64,000 nucleotides of DNA, from positions 1 to 64,000 of the forward strand of contig NZ_CAJNAT010000027.1 of the NCBI RefSeq assembly GCF_905220705.1, read 5' to 3'. Below, piece by piece: positions 27,852 to 37,253 of the stretch; positions within the stretch are counted from its first letter, which is position 1; the number at the start of each line of letters is the position of its first letter. The DNA comes from Paraburkholderia domus. Lineage in GTDB: Bacteria; Pseudomonadota; Gammaproteobacteria; Burkholderiales; Burkholderiaceae. The position numbers and the translations under genes are program-made. Below the pieces are notes generated by a model. The model was not told where the DNA came from, did no database searches, and saw only the letters and a list, made by a program, of their open reading frames with translations.

Positions 27852-28454
27852 TTAGCTGCTCCCAGCCGCAGCAAAAAATTCGCTAACGCGCTTGCTTGCT
27901 ACTTCCCACAGGGTCGCTGAGCCACGCGCGATTACGGCGCCGTACCGCTCCATAACTTGCCGCTGTGTGACACCGTTCTCGGTCCATGTTCCACCATTCG
28001 ATAGTGTATTAATCAACAGTGGCTGCAATCGATCCAGTGTTTTTGCAAAGATCGCCTCGGGTGTCTCCGCTGCCTCAAACTCGCGCCAGAGTTCAAACAT
28101 TTCACGCCCCTGGTGTTGGGGCAGTAGCCCAAAGATTCGCTCGGCGGCCTGTTGTTCAGCCTCTGAGATCAGTGCATCGTGCCCGCTGGTCGAATGTATC
28201 GGATGATCGCCGGCGTCGATCTCAACAATGTCGTGGACGAGCAGAAGTTTGACGACGTGCAGGGTGTCTACTACATCCTTTGCGTGCGCTGAGAGGACGA
28301 GCGCAAACATACTCAGGTGCCAGGAATGCTCCGCCGAGTTTTCTTTTCGGCTCTGATTGATCAGTGGAGATTGCCGCATAATCGACTTCAGTCTATCCAG
28401 TTCCACGAGAAAGGCAAGCTGTTGTGCGATCTGATCAGTGGGCAAACAAGTCAT
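27852..28454 (-). CDS. HD-domain hydrolase, YfbR-like
   Basis: The product has 200 residues. HD-superfamily metal motifs appear as NSAEHSWHLSMFALVL (His), LLVHDIVEIDAGD (His-Asp pair) and a later Asp in FAKTLDRLQPLL. This pattern fits the HD_3 family that includes 5'-deoxynucleotidase YfbR. The ATG at 28454 follows an AAGGAA ribosome site. It stands alone between a decayed aminotransferase fragment and unassigned DNA. A nucleotide phosphohydrolase role is likely, but the substrate cannot be read from the sequence. Confidence 0.82.
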   Translation of the reverse strand: MTCLPTDQIAQQLAFLVELDRLKSIMRQSPLINQSRKENSAEHSWHLSMFALVLSAHAKDVVDTLHVVKLLLVHDIVEIDAGDHPIHSTSGHDALISEAEQQAAERIFGLLPQHQGREMFELWREFEAAETPEAIFAKTLDRLQPLLINTLSNGGTWTENGVTQRQVMERYGAVIARGSATLWEVASKRVSEFFAAAGSS

Positions 28455-29283
28455 ATATTGCGTTCCTTTTCGTCCGAGTACTGCCTCGGTCCCAAGCGAG
28501 AATCGGCGAGATTTCTGGCGAGCGATCACGACTAATTGCGAGCGATGATCAGCATCGCGGACGACACGTAGATTGGTACAGATGGGAAGAGCTTACCGAT
28601 CTTCTTCGTTGTATGCTGCGATTCAGGCAACTGCTGATGCCTTCTCACGAGGACGACATCGCGGTGTAGATGCGGTATCGATTCGAACGTGCGGACTTGA
28701 GCCAGAAGCCCCTCCATATGCAAAGCCATCTTGAAGCATGAATCTTGACCTTGTCGCGCGCAGTTGTAAATTGATACGACCCGCAGATTGACTATCAGGC
28801 CATTAGCGCGAAGAAAAACGCGCCGCGCTGGATCAAGCAACTGAAGGTCATAGGCCAATGGCCCGATAACGCATCGACGTCTGCTACCACGTAGAGATCG
28901 CTACAACGAGGGGTCGGGCCTGGCGACATGGTTAAACTCGCGGCAATGCGAGCGGAAAACGCTTGCGCCCGCGCTACCCAGCTTTCACGGTAAGGAAGTG
29001 GCTTAGACGGAGGCGCAGGATATAGCTGCCGACTACTTGCCGGTTGGCCGGACCCCGGGCGACATCCACAACGGCAGTGACCGTCAAAAGCTTCGGTCGA
29101 ATGGAAATCACCGCGGCCTGTCAGCAACGATTGCGCGCACGGTAGGCTCTTGACACCGTCGCCCACGAATACAATCTTCGAAACCTGGGTTAGAAAACAA
29201 TCATCAAGGAAGCAAAATGCGGACAAGCGCGGCGCCTGGGAGGCACCGCGCCGATCGCCCGCCCGGAAGAGGGCGGCCTGCGG
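28455..29283. other. Unassigned ~830-bp stretch
   Basis: A minus-strand frame of 108 codons (28532-28858, starting MAYDLQLLDPARRVFLRANG) is the best candidate gene, but it is not recognised and has no clear ribosome site. The remainder looks like decayed DNA: short frames only, and a GACCGTCAAAAG string at 29083 that recurs at 39231 next to the decayed IS110-family element. Confidence 0.35.
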
Positions 29284-30432
29284 TCAGAGGCCGCTTACCG
29301 TCTTGACCGTCACCCACTGGCCGTTCTTCACCTGATAGACCGTGGACGAACCGTTCTTCAGCGAACCGTTCGCGTTGAACTCGATATGGCCGGTGATGCC
29401 GTCGAAGCTGATGCTTTGCAGCTTCGCGCGATAATCGTCGGGCTTTGTCGAATTGGCTGCCTGCATCGCCTTGATCGCGGTCCACGCCGCGTCATAGCCG
29501 AACGGCGCGTACGACAGAACCTCCTCGCCGAACTTCTGCTTGAAGCGTTCGGCGAACTTCGCGCCCACCGGCGTGCTGTCGAGCGGACGGCCGTATTCCC
29601 ATGCCATTGCGCCTTCGGACACGCCGCCCGCGAGCTTGATGAAGTCGATGTCCTTCACGCCACCTCCGCCCACGTACTGCGCTTTAATGCCGAGCTGGTT
29701 CATCTGCTTCATGATGCCGGCCGCCTGCGGATTGAGGGCACCCACGAATATCAGATCGGGGCTCTTTCCCTTGATGTTCGTGAGCTGCGTCTTGAAGTCG
29801 GTCGCCTGGTTCGTCGTGTATTCGCGGTCGATGATGTCGCCGCCATGCGCTTTGACCGCTTTCACGAACTCGTCGGCTTCGCCTTGGCCGAACGCCGTGC
29901 GGTCGTCGATGACGGCGATGCGCTTGGCCTTCGTCGTCGTGACTGCATAGGTGCCCGCGGTGCCCGCGTTTTGCGCGTCGCTCGAAATTACCATGAAGAT
30001 GTTCTTGAAGCCGCGGCCGCTGATGACCGGGTTCGTGGCGGCCGGATCGATGTCGGGCAGCCCCGCCTTTTCGTAGAGATCGGAAGCGGGGATGGTCGTG
30101 CCCGAGTTGAAGTGGCCGACGACAACCGACACGCCTTCGTCCACAAGTTTCTGCGCGACTTGCACGCCGACGCGCGGGTCAGCCTGATCGTCTTCGGCGA
30201 CGAGTTGGAACGAGACGGGCTGGCCATTGATTTTGACGCCTTGCGCCTTGGCGTCATCGAGCGCCAATTTGACGCCGTTCTCCAGATCTTTGCCGTAACT
30301 GGCGTTAGGTCCGGTGAGCGGCGCGGCAAAACCGATCTTTACGACGGTATCTGCGCGACTGGCGAGTGGTGCAACAGCGAGAAGTGCTCCAGCTGCAACT
30401 GCGATAGGGGTGAAAGTCTTTGCAAAACGCAT
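29284..30432 (-). CDS. Branched-chain amino acid type ABC transporter substrate-binding protein
   Basis: The product has 382 residues. A Sec signal peptide occupies residues 1-27, with cleavage likely after LASRA. The mature part begins DTVVKIGFAAPLTGPNASYG, the LivK/BraC (peripla_BP_6) start, with SVVVGHFNSGTTIPASDLYE and PAATNPVISGRGFKNIFMV in lobe one. An AAGGAAAC ribosome site supports the ATG at 30432. No permease or ATPase genes are adjacent, so it is an orphan periplasmic receptor that must share another transporter. The true ligand may be an amino acid or an aromatic acid. Confidence 0.92.
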   Translation of the reverse strand: MRFAKTFTPIAVAAGALLAVAPLASRADTVVKIGFAAPLTGPNASYGKDLENGVKLALDDAKAQGVKINGQPVSFQLVAEDDQADPRVGVQVAQKLVDEGVSVVVGHFNSGTTIPASDLYEKAGLPDIDPAATNPVISGRGFKNIFMVISSDAQNAGTAGTYAVTTTKAKRIAVIDDRTAFGQGEADEFVKAVKAHGGDIIDREYTTNQATDFKTQLTNIKGKSPDLIFVGALNPQAAGIMKQMNQLGIKAQYVGGGGVKDIDFIKLAGGVSEGAMAWEYGRPLDSTPVGAKFAERFKQKFGEEVLSYAPFGYDAAWTAIKAMQAANSTKPDDYRAKLQSISFDGITGHIEFNANGSLKNGSSTVYQVKNGQWVTVKTVSGL

Positions 30433-31162
30433 ATTGTTTCCTTCGTCGGTGAGCATGAGTTCACTGCCATGGCGCGCATGCCGGCTTTGCGCCCCCGGTT
30501 CTCGCGCTCTGCGCGGTCGGAGCGGCGGCCGGTGCACGGCTCTTGTTTGTATCGACTGCGTGTGGAACTCCTCCTAATAGGCGTGGTATTGATCGAACCG
30601 CTCCGAATGAAAATTCCGCGGCGACCGCTGGGAGCCACAATAGCAGGCCAATATCGCTCCGTCTTGACGTTTGCCGGGGGTTCCTATGCGCATTACGGCA
30701 CAGCGGGGTTAATCGAAGCAATCAGGACAAATACGCCCGTCTGTGCGCGTTTCAGAGAAGAGGGCGGAGCCGGCACAGCGAGTTGCTCATGTAGCCGATA
30801 TCTACAGCGCGCACCTGCGCGGACGATCGCAGGTTAAAAGTTCGCAGCTGAATTCACGAGGTGGAACTTCGGGTGATCGGCCCGATGCCAGATGTCGCGG
30901 CGGACCGACATGAAATTTGGTTTCGCCGGTCAGCGCAACGAGGCCGCCTGCGCGATTACGCGGGAAGCGCTCGAAGCGCCGTGTCTGATTTGACGGGATA
31001 GTCGACTTCTGGGTATCAGCAAGTGCGGCGAAGGGCGGCAGCATTATGTGAATCAAGTCAGAGCGTTTCGTTGCAGGGATGGGCCTTGGGACAGGCCAGC
31101 GCCGCTGCCCTAAATCAGCATACTTTCCATAACGACGGACTTCCCATAGGATCGCTGTACTG
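30433..31162. other. Intergenic stretch between the livK-type gene and the IS3 copy 2
   Basis: It contains the presumed promoter of the binding-protein gene near 30440-30620. No recognised gene is present. A minus-strand frame of 84 codons at 30802-31056 is open but unassigned. Confidence 0.4.
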
Positions 31163-31203
31163 ACCTTGCCCCTGTTTCGCGAATCCCATAGCTGAGAGAT
31201 TTA

Positions 31204-31407
31204 TGCGGCTCGTCCCTGTTGAGTGGCGAACCAATTTTTCTCGAACGTCATGGGGCTGACGTAGTCGAGCGTCGAGTGTAGCCGGCGGGAATTATAAAAG
31301 CCAAGCCAGTCGACGATTTCATCCATTGCCGCACGCCGGGTCGCGAAGTGCCGGCCATGCAGGCGTGCAACTTTCAACGAACCCCACAGGCTTTCGGTCG
31401 GTACATT
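31204..31407 (-). pseudogene. C-terminal part of split IS3-family OrfB
   Basis: The minus strand encodes the tail of OrfB (from the ESLWGSLKVARLHG region to MTFEKNWFATQQ), including the third catalytic acid. It is separated from the N-terminal part by the IS110 element, so the transposase is inactive. Confidence 0.85.
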
Positions 31408-32682
31408 GACGCTCCTATGTCAAGAAACTGTCGTCGAATCGGCCAGATCAGCCAGGATGAGCGGGTACAGTTCCCGGACGATATAGCGCTTGAGGCAGCG
31501 GTGGATCTCCTTGTTCGACATGCCTTCCTTCGTCCGACGCTCCACGTAGACCCGGGTGCGTGGATCACTGCGCATCCGAACCATGGCAATGGTCCATAGG
31601 GCGTTGTTCGCGGACCGGTCCCCACCCCTGTTCAAGCGATGCCGGACCGTCTTGCCGGATGACGCCTGCAATGGACTAGTGCCGCAGAGCGCGGCAAGGG
31701 CAGCTTCGCTTTTCAGGCGTTCGGGATTGTCACCCGCCACAGCAACCAATACTGCAGCGGTCTGAGGGCCGACGCCGAATCGCTCACGAAGTCGCCTGGC
31801 ATGCTGGCTGGTCAGGCTGTCAAGCATGTCGTCGAGTACTTTGAGCTCATCAGCCAACGTCAACCAGCGCTTCGCCAGCAACCGCAGTGTGGTCGTGAGC
31901 GTTTGCAACATCGGCGTTTTGCCCAACGAGCGGAGGCGCGCGCAATCTTTAACGCATTCCGCGGTTTTCACTTTCAGAAGGCGCTCGCGGATGTCCTGAG
32001 GTGCGCTTACGAGCAAAGCCCGCAACTGGTTGACAGCCTGTGTCTTGGCCTTGACTGCACTGCGTCTGGCAACGGAGACGGCACGCATCGCCTCTGCCGC
32101 ACCGGACTGCTCCTTTGGAATAGCGGTAGCTCTTCCGGAGAGCACCGCACGTGCGGCATTTTCGGCATCGGTGGGATCGGACTTCCCTTTAGATCGGCGC
32201 ATCGCGCGATCGGGGCGATTGACTTCAAGCACCTCAATCTCATGATCGCGAAGCACGCGGGCCAATCCCGCTCCGTACGTGCCAGTCCCTTCAACTCCGG
32301 CGCGCTGTAGCTCGCCGAACGAATTTGCCCACGTCAGCAACTCGAAATAGCCTGCCGTGTCGGTCGATACCGATAGCGTTCCGAGAAGCCTGCCTGTATG
32401 GCTGATCACCGCCCCAACATGCGTATCCAGATGCGTGTCAACACCCAGGATCACTTCGTTTTGTTCCATGCGTATATCCGTTGTAGTGGGCGCATCGCCA
32501 ACCCCACTCGCAGGACAGGACACTCACGGTGCAGAACAAAGCTCCTATCAGGTCACAGACGGTGAGCCCGGCAACGCTCGGGGAACGCCGGAATCCGATC
32601 GACAGGTCAATGCAAAGGCAGCTTGGCCAATCCCAGCACGGGTCAGATCGGTCCGACGTTCAGAAGCGATCTTAGACTGAGT
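31408..32682 (-). mobile_element. IS110-family element inserted in IS3 copy 2
   Basis: The limits are set by comparing the split IS3 orfB with copy 1: host sequence resumes at 31407 and 32683. The 1275-bp insert has no long terminal inverted repeats and no target duplication, as usual for IS110. It holds one transposase gene. Confidence 0.82.
31420..32469 (-). CDS. IS110-family transposase
   Basis: The product has 349 residues. The N-terminal DEDD RuvC-like domain shows Asp in VILGVDTHLDTHVGAV, Glu in AGVEGTGTYGAGLARVL and the Asp pair in SKGKSDPTDAENAARAVL. The C-terminal transposase_20 domain shows VGPQTAAVLVAVAGDNPERL and LCGTSPLQASSGKTVRHRLN, with its serine region. The start at 32469 gives MEQNEVILGVDTH; upstream in-frame codons are outside the family pattern. 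The frame is intact, so the element may be active. It inactivated the IS3 copy. Confidence 0.9.
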   Translation of the reverse strand: MEQNEVILGVDTHLDTHVGAVISHTGRLLGTLSVSTDTAGYFELLTWANSFGELQRAGVEGTGTYGAGLARVLRDHEIEVLEVNRPDRAMRRSKGKSDPTDAENAARAVLSGRATAIPKEQSGAAEAMRAVSVARRSAVKAKTQAVNQLRALLVSAPQDIRERLLKVKTAECVKDCARLRSLGKTPMLQTLTTTLRLLAKRWLTLADELKVLDDMLDSLTSQHARRLRERFGVGPQTAAVLVAVAGDNPERLKSEAALAALCGTSPLQASSGKTVRHRLNRGGDRSANNALWTIAMVRMRSDPRTRVYVERRTKEGMSNKEIHRCLKRYIVRELYPLILADLADSTTVS

Positions 32683-33366
32683 GTCCCAGCAGTCGCCGCG
32701 CCGACTCATCGACGAGCGCATGCCGTAGGCCTTCAGCGTGTCCTGGAACAGCCCGCTGCAATACTGGCTACCCCGGTCGCTATGTACGATGACGCCAGCC
32801 TCTGGACGGCGCCGGAACCATGCCATACGCAGCGCATCCGTGACCAGTTCCGCTTTCATGTGTGGCTGCATCGACCAGCCCACCACCTGCCTACTGAACA
32901 GGTCGATGATGACCGCCAGATAAACCCAGCCTTCAGCCGTCGCACAGTACGTGATGTCGCTCGTCCAGACCTGGTTCGGCGCCGTTGCTGTGAAGTTACG
33001 CTCCAACAAGTTCGGCGCCACCGGCAGGTTGTGATTCGAATTCGTCGTCGCGATGTACTTGCGCTTGTGTCGGGCACGGATGCCATGCTGCGCCATCAGC
33101 TTGCGAACACGCTCCTTGCCCACGCGCACGCCGCGCGCAACGAGCTCTTTCCACATGCGCGGCCAACCATATTCGCCCTTGACCTGCACGTGAATCGCCT
33201 TGATGTGCGCGAGCAGGGCATCGTTGCTGATACGGCATCTGTGCGGCTTGTCATCGCCGCTGCGCTGCTGACGTTGATGATACCCGCTGGGACTGATTTC
33301 CAGTGCTTCGCACAGCATTGAGACTGGCCAGCGGTGTCGATTCCGGTCAATGAACGCGCACTTCAC
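32683..33366 (-). pseudogene. N-terminal part of split IS3-family OrfB
   Basis: This part encodes OrfB from its start (FIDRNRHRWPVSMLCEALEI) through the first two catalytic Asp (WTSDITY, HSDRGSQY) to RRGDCWD. There the IS110 insertion breaks the frame before the catalytic Glu. Confidence 0.88.
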
Positions 33367-33659
33367 ATCAACTCCTTTGCGAAGTACGCCGCCGCTTTTT
33401 TTGTGATGTCGAGCTCCATCTTCAGGCGAGACACTTCCGCTCTCAACCGCGCCAGTTCCATCTGCTCGGGACTGACCGGCTTCGCTCCGGCTCCGACCAG
33501 TTTGCCTTCCCTGTCAGCCTTGACCCAGTTGTGAAGGGTCTGCTGCGCCACGCCCAGCGTCGCCGACACCGCAGCCAGACTCTGGCCGTTCTTCACCAGC
33601 CGGACTGCTTCCAGTTTGAATTCGAGCGTGTACTGCGCCCGCTTTGCCTTGACCGTCAT
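33363..33659 (-). CDS. IS3-family OrfA of the split copy 2
   Basis: The product has 98 residues and is the homologue of the OrfA at 6582-6878, with 13 differences by direct comparison. The helix-turn-helix (YTLEFKLEAVRLVKNGQS, VAQQTLHNWVK) and the leucine-zipper helix are present. The frame is intact, but its partner OrfB is broken. OrfA alone can act as a transposition inhibitor in IS3 elements, so it may still repress copy 1. Confidence 0.85.
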   Translation of the reverse strand: MTVKAKRAQYTLEFKLEAVRLVKNGQSLAAVSATLGVAQQTLHNWVKADREGKLVGAGAKPVSPEQMELARLRAEVSRLKMELDITKKAAAYFAKELM

Positions 33660-33723
33660 CGTTTCTTCTCCTTGCTTGAGTTTACACACTCAGCAAGGGA
33701 TTCGTTTTTCGGGGGCAAGGTCA

Positions 33724-34187
33724 CATTGCCTCTTTCGGTGACGTCCATCCGATCCATATCACCAACTACGTTCAAGCCCAGAAGGATAGTGGCCATGTGA
33801 GGGGTACGCTAGCCAATAAATTCTGCGCACTGGAGATGCTCTACGCGTTTCGCGACCAGCATCCCGATGGGTTGCGATTCCACCCATGGCCCAATTCGTC
33901 CGCTGGCGAGATGGCGGGACGCGTTGGGCAGGCAAGGAAGGATAGTGAAAAGGACAGCAAGACGCCCTTGATTCCGGCTGCGGTGGCACAAGGCCTCTTC
34001 ATTCATGCAGAAAACATTCTGAAGAACGCCCGCGGCATTTTAGACGAGCGGGATGCCGGCAGGCGCTCTGCGTGGCAGGATGCGGAGGTTACCGCTATCC
34101 GCAACGCGTGCTTCTACCTTCTCGGCGTGCTGACCGGTATGCGAAGTTCTGAATTGTCTGGTATTGAAGTTGGTGCCGGGCGTACCG
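33724..34187 (+). pseudogene. Internal fragment of a tyrosine recombinase/integrase
   Basis: An uninterrupted frame runs from the IS3 end to the next IS end. Its tail, NACFYLLGVLTGMRSSELSG, is the typical start of the catalytic domain of phage-type integrases, holding the first catalytic Arg in TGMRSSEL. Upstream residues (HITNYVQAQKDSGHVRGTLA, KNARGILDERDAGRRSAWQD) look like the core-binding region. The C-terminal part with the other catalytic residues is missing after the second IS, and the N-terminus is missing before the first. Confidence 0.65.
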
Positions 34188-34276
34188 AGAGGTGGCTCCG
34201 ATAATTTGGACAGTTCGTTGAGTGGAAAAGCTGGGGCGTGAGTCGGTCATAATGGCCGGCGACAAGGAACCAGAAG

Positions 34277-34585
34277 ATGACGAAACGAAACCGACGGACC
34301 CACTCACCGGCGTTCAAGGCAAAGGTGGCACTCGCGGCGCTCAAGGGCGACAAGACGCTGGCGGAGCTGGCCCAGCAATTTGATGTCCATCCGAACCAGA
34401 TCACGGACTGGAAGAAGCAGCTGCAGGAGCGGGTTGCCGATGTGTTCGAAGCGGGCAACGCGGCGCCGGCTGCACCGCCAGTCGACGTGAAGGTGCTGCA
34501 CGCGAAGATCGGGCAGTTGACGTTGGAGAATGATTTTTTAGAAAGCGCGCTCAGCAAGGCGGGACTGCTGGGCGTAAGGCGATGA
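34277..34585 (+). CDS. IS3-family transposase OrfA (second type)
   Basis: The product has 102 residues. The helix-turn-helix is TKRNRRTHSPAFKAKVALAA with ELAQQFDVHPNQITDWKKQL. A C-terminal coiled segment (VKVLHAKIGQLTLENDFLES) supports dimerisation. It overlaps orfB by four bases (ATGATC region at 34582), consistent with frameshift production of OrfAB. An AACCAGAAG leader precedes the ATG. Confidence 0.9.
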   Translation: MTKRNRRTHSPAFKAKVALAALKGDKTLAELAQQFDVHPNQITDWKKQLQERVADVFEAGNAAPAAPPVDVKVLHAKIGQLTLENDFLESALSKAGLLGVRR

Positions 34586-35412
34586 TCGATCGTGATCACG
34601 CTCTGCCGGTGACACAGCAGGCCCGGCTGGTAGGCCTCAGCCGATCGAGTGTCTATTACCAATCGCGTGGGGTCAGCGAAGCGGATCTGAAATTGATGCG
34701 CCGGATTGACGAGCTTCACCTCGAGCATCCATTTGCAGGGGCGCGAATGCTGGCACGGCTGCTGCGTCGCGAAGGCACCAAGGTCGGGCGCAGACACGTC
34801 AGCACCTTGATGAAGCGCATGGGCGTCGAGGCGTTGTATCGCAAGCCAAACACGAGCCGCAAGCATGCAGCCCACAGGATCTGGCCGTACCTGCTGCGCA
34901 ACCGCAAGATCGACCGGGCCAATCAGGTCTGGGCGCTCGACACGAGCTATATCCCGATGGCGCGCGGCTTCGTCTATCTGACGGCCGTCGTGGACTGGGC
35001 GAGCCGTCGGGTGCTGGCACACCGGGTGGCGATCACGCTGGAGAGCTGCCATGCTGTCGAGGCGCTGGAGGAAGCGTTTGCGAAATACGGCCTGCCTGAG
35101 ATCGTCAACACAGATCAAGGCAGCCAGTTCACCGCAACCGAATTCACCGACGCGGTGCTCAGCCGGAAGGTTCTTCTGTCCATGGATGGAAAGGGTGCCT
35201 GGCGTGACAACGTGTTCGTCGAACGGGTGTGGCGCAGCGTCAAATATGAAGAGGTCTATTTGAAAGCGTACGACTCGGTCAGCCACGCGCGCCGCTCAAT
35301 CGGCAATTACCTGAGCTGGTATAACCAGCATCGGCCTCATTCCAGGCTGGCCGATCAGACACCGGATGAAGCATACTTCGCCACGCTGCCAGCGATAAAA
35401 TCGGCAGCTTGA
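34582..35412 (+). CDS. IS3-family transposase OrfB (second type)
   Basis: The product has 276 residues. An N-terminal HTH_21-type region (LSRSSVYYQSRGV; LMRRIDELHLEHPFAGARML) precedes the rve core. Catalytic acids are Asp in VWALDTSYIPMARGF, Asp in VNTDQGSQFTATEF and Glu in NVFVERVWRSVKYEEVYL, with correct spacing. The C-terminus SWYNQHRPHSRLADQTPDEA is typical. The frame is complete, so the element may be mobile. Confidence 0.92.
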   Translation: MIDRDHALPVTQQARLVGLSRSSVYYQSRGVSEADLKLMRRIDELHLEHPFAGARMLARLLRREGTKVGRRHVSTLMKRMGVEALYRKPNTSRKHAAHRIWPYLLRNRKIDRANQVWALDTSYIPMARGFVYLTAVVDWASRRVLAHRVAITLESCHAVEALEEAFAKYGLPEIVNTDQGSQFTATEFTDAVLSRKVLLSMDGKGAWRDNVFVERVWRSVKYEEVYLKAYDSVSHARRSIGNYLSWYNQHRPHSRLADQTPDEAYFATLPAIKSAA

Positions 35413-35619
35413 TTGCCCCAGCAATTCCACTTAAAAACTCGCAGATCCTGTCCGAACGAACGAGGCCACCTCTTAGCTCGCTGCCTCGTGGCAGGGGCGC
35501 ACGCTCCATAGATCAGGAGCTTTCCATTAATCTTCGTCCCGAAACTGTCGTGCGAAACACGCAAAAATGGGTGTTGACGAGTTTACTTCGTTTTTGGTGA
35601 CGAATTTACTTCGCTCTAC

Positions 35620-36622
35620 GGCTGGGATCGCCGACTCGGCGGGATGTACAACCGTCAACAAGATGTGCGGCTCGGGCATGAAGGCCACGATGTTCGCGCA
35701 TGACCTTCTTTTAGCCGGAACCAACCGCGTGATGGTGGCGGGTGGCATGGAAAGCATGTCTAACGCTCCCTATCTTCTGGACAAGGCGCGCAGCGGCTAT
35801 CGCATGGGCCACGGCAAGCTCTCCGATCACATGTTTCTGGACGGACTGGAAGATGCGTATGACCGGGGGCGCCTGATGGGCACGTTCGCAGAGGACACCG
35901 CCCAGAGCTATGGCTTCACTCGCGAGGCGCAAGATGCTTTCGCTGTGACCTCGCTTACCAGAGCGCTGAAGGCCTGTACTGATGGCACCTTCGCTGGGGA
36001 GATTGCACCTGTGACCCTCAAGGGGCGAAAGGGCGATTCGATCGTTGCGGTGGACGAACAACCCAGCAAGGCGCAGCCGGAGAAAATACCAACGTTCAAA
36101 CCGGCCTTCCGGGAGGGCGGCACAGTGACTGCTGCCAATTCATCCTCTATTTCCGATGGTGCCGCAGCGCTGGTGATGATGCGTCGTTCCGAGGCAGAGA
36201 AGCGCGGTCTCACTCCCGTTGCCACTGTTGTTGGACATAACACTTTCGCCCAGTTACCGTCGCTATTTACGACCGCTCCGGTGGGGGCAATCAAGGGCTT
36301 GCTGGAAAAGGTCAACTGGGATGCGGCTCAAGTAGACCTATGGGAAATCAATGAGGCGTTTGCCGTGGTCGCGATGATGGCAATGCGTGAGCTTCGGTTG
36401 TCCCACGACAAGGTCAATGTGCATGGGGGCGCATGTGCGCTCGGCCACCCTATCGGCGCATCCGGCGCACGGATTATCGTCACCCTTTTGGCCGCGCTAA
36501 AGAAGTATGGTCAGAAAAGGGGAATCGCGTCCCTGTGCGTTGGCGGAGGCGAAGCCACTGCGATTGCTTTTGAACTCGTGTTATTGCGGGCACGGACGGC
36601 TACTGGGAGAATCGCGCGTTAG
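35620..36622 (+). pseudogene. Acetyl-CoA acetyltransferase (thiolase) lacking its N-terminus
   Basis: From about 35620 the frame gives the thiolase body: nucleophile Cys in CTTVNKMCGSGMKATMFAHD, the loop MSNAPYLLDKAR, the His in WEINEAFAVVAMMA, and the C-terminal HGGACALGHPIGASGARI with GGGEATAIAFELV. The first ~85 residues are missing. The frame opens upstream at 35567 with unrelated sequence (MGVDEFTSFLVTNLLRSTAG), so the break lies close to 35620. The gene was probably cut by an earlier insertion event. The region 35474-35620 has no other gene. Confidence 0.75.
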
Positions 36623-36938
36623 CGTCATGAAGGTTGGCGTGTTGCGTTCAAGCTTTCCGAGTGACGGTGGCTTGAGCGTTGAGTATCTATCGACCGTTGA
36701 ATGGCGGCTTTGGGCTTGGCAGCGGACCTCCTTTGTCGGATAGCGAAGGACAGCTTGGGTATGCTACTGCCTCATGCATTGGGGCTTATGCGCTTCGATC
36801 GCTCCTCAAGCGAAGTGAACGATATGAACGACCCCCACCCATCGCTACATGCCGCGTCAGCGGTACATCGGTGGCCGCCGATCGCTACCGAACAGAAATC
36901 GGTGATCATATTGGCCTACTCAGCTGGAGGATCCATCA
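36623..36938. other. Stretch before the decayed IS110-family transposase
   Basis: This probably includes the left end of the IS110-family element and the end of the DNA beside the thiolase remnant. No gene is recognised. A GGAGG ribosome site lies just before the ATG at 36939. Confidence 0.4.
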
Positions 36939-37253
36939 TGACGCGTACGATCGTGGGTGTGGACATCGCAAAAAACGTAGTGCAGGTGCACTGGGTCGAT
37001 CCAGAAACCGGCGAGATCGTGAACAGGCCTGTCAAACGGGCGGCGCTTCTCGAATATTTCGCCAATGGCCGTCCTTGTCTTATCGGTATGGAGTCTTGTA
37101 GCGGATCCCAACACTGAGCGCGGCGATTGATCGAGATGGGCCACTAGGTGAAGTCGATGCCAGCGAAATTCGTCAAGGCATTCAACATCCGCAACAAGAA
37201 CGATGCGGCCGGTGCACGAGCAATCTGGATAGCCACGCAGATGGACAGCAAGG
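36939..37253 (+). pseudogene. N-terminal half of a decayed IS110-family transposase
   Basis: The frame starts MTRTIVGVDIAKNVVQVHWV and reads to LIGMESCSGSQH. A TGA (37117 region) stands where homologues have Trp, and 36 bases on a TAG stands where they have Gln. The frame continues behind both stops as MPAKFVKAFNIRNKNDAAGA and RAIWIATQMDSK. Thus two nonsense mutations are present, and the usual DAAD motif reads DAAG. The gene then meets the IS256 insertion. Confidence 0.8.
37245..37253. repeat. Left 9-bp target duplication of the IS256-family element
   Basis: ACAGCAAGG is repeated exactly at 38685-38693 on the other side of the element. Confidence 0.85.

Larger units (their letters stand above)
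31163..33723 (-). mobile_element. IS3-family element, copy 2, split by an IS110 element
   Basis: Both terminal repeats (TGACCTTGCCCC) are present, at 31163 and, inverted, at 33723. Without the insert (31408-32682) the element is 1286 bp, matching copy 1 at 6519-7805. It is in the opposite orientation to copy 1 and clearly diverged from it. No target duplication is visible. Its right flank is a tyrosine recombinase fragment. Confidence 0.88.
34188..35473 (+). mobile_element. Second type of IS3-family element
   Basis: The element is about 1286 bp. The ends share AGAGGTGGC and, after a variable stretch, GGACAG (left 34188-34213, right inverted 35451-35473). It encodes orfA and orfB. No target duplication is evident. 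It cuts the tyrosine recombinase gene on its left. Confidence 0.78.

Noticed and set aside
35620..36622. Functional acetyl-CoA acetyltransferase
   Set aside because: The frame is open from 35567, but its first residues are unrelated to thiolases and the N-terminal ~85 residues are missing.
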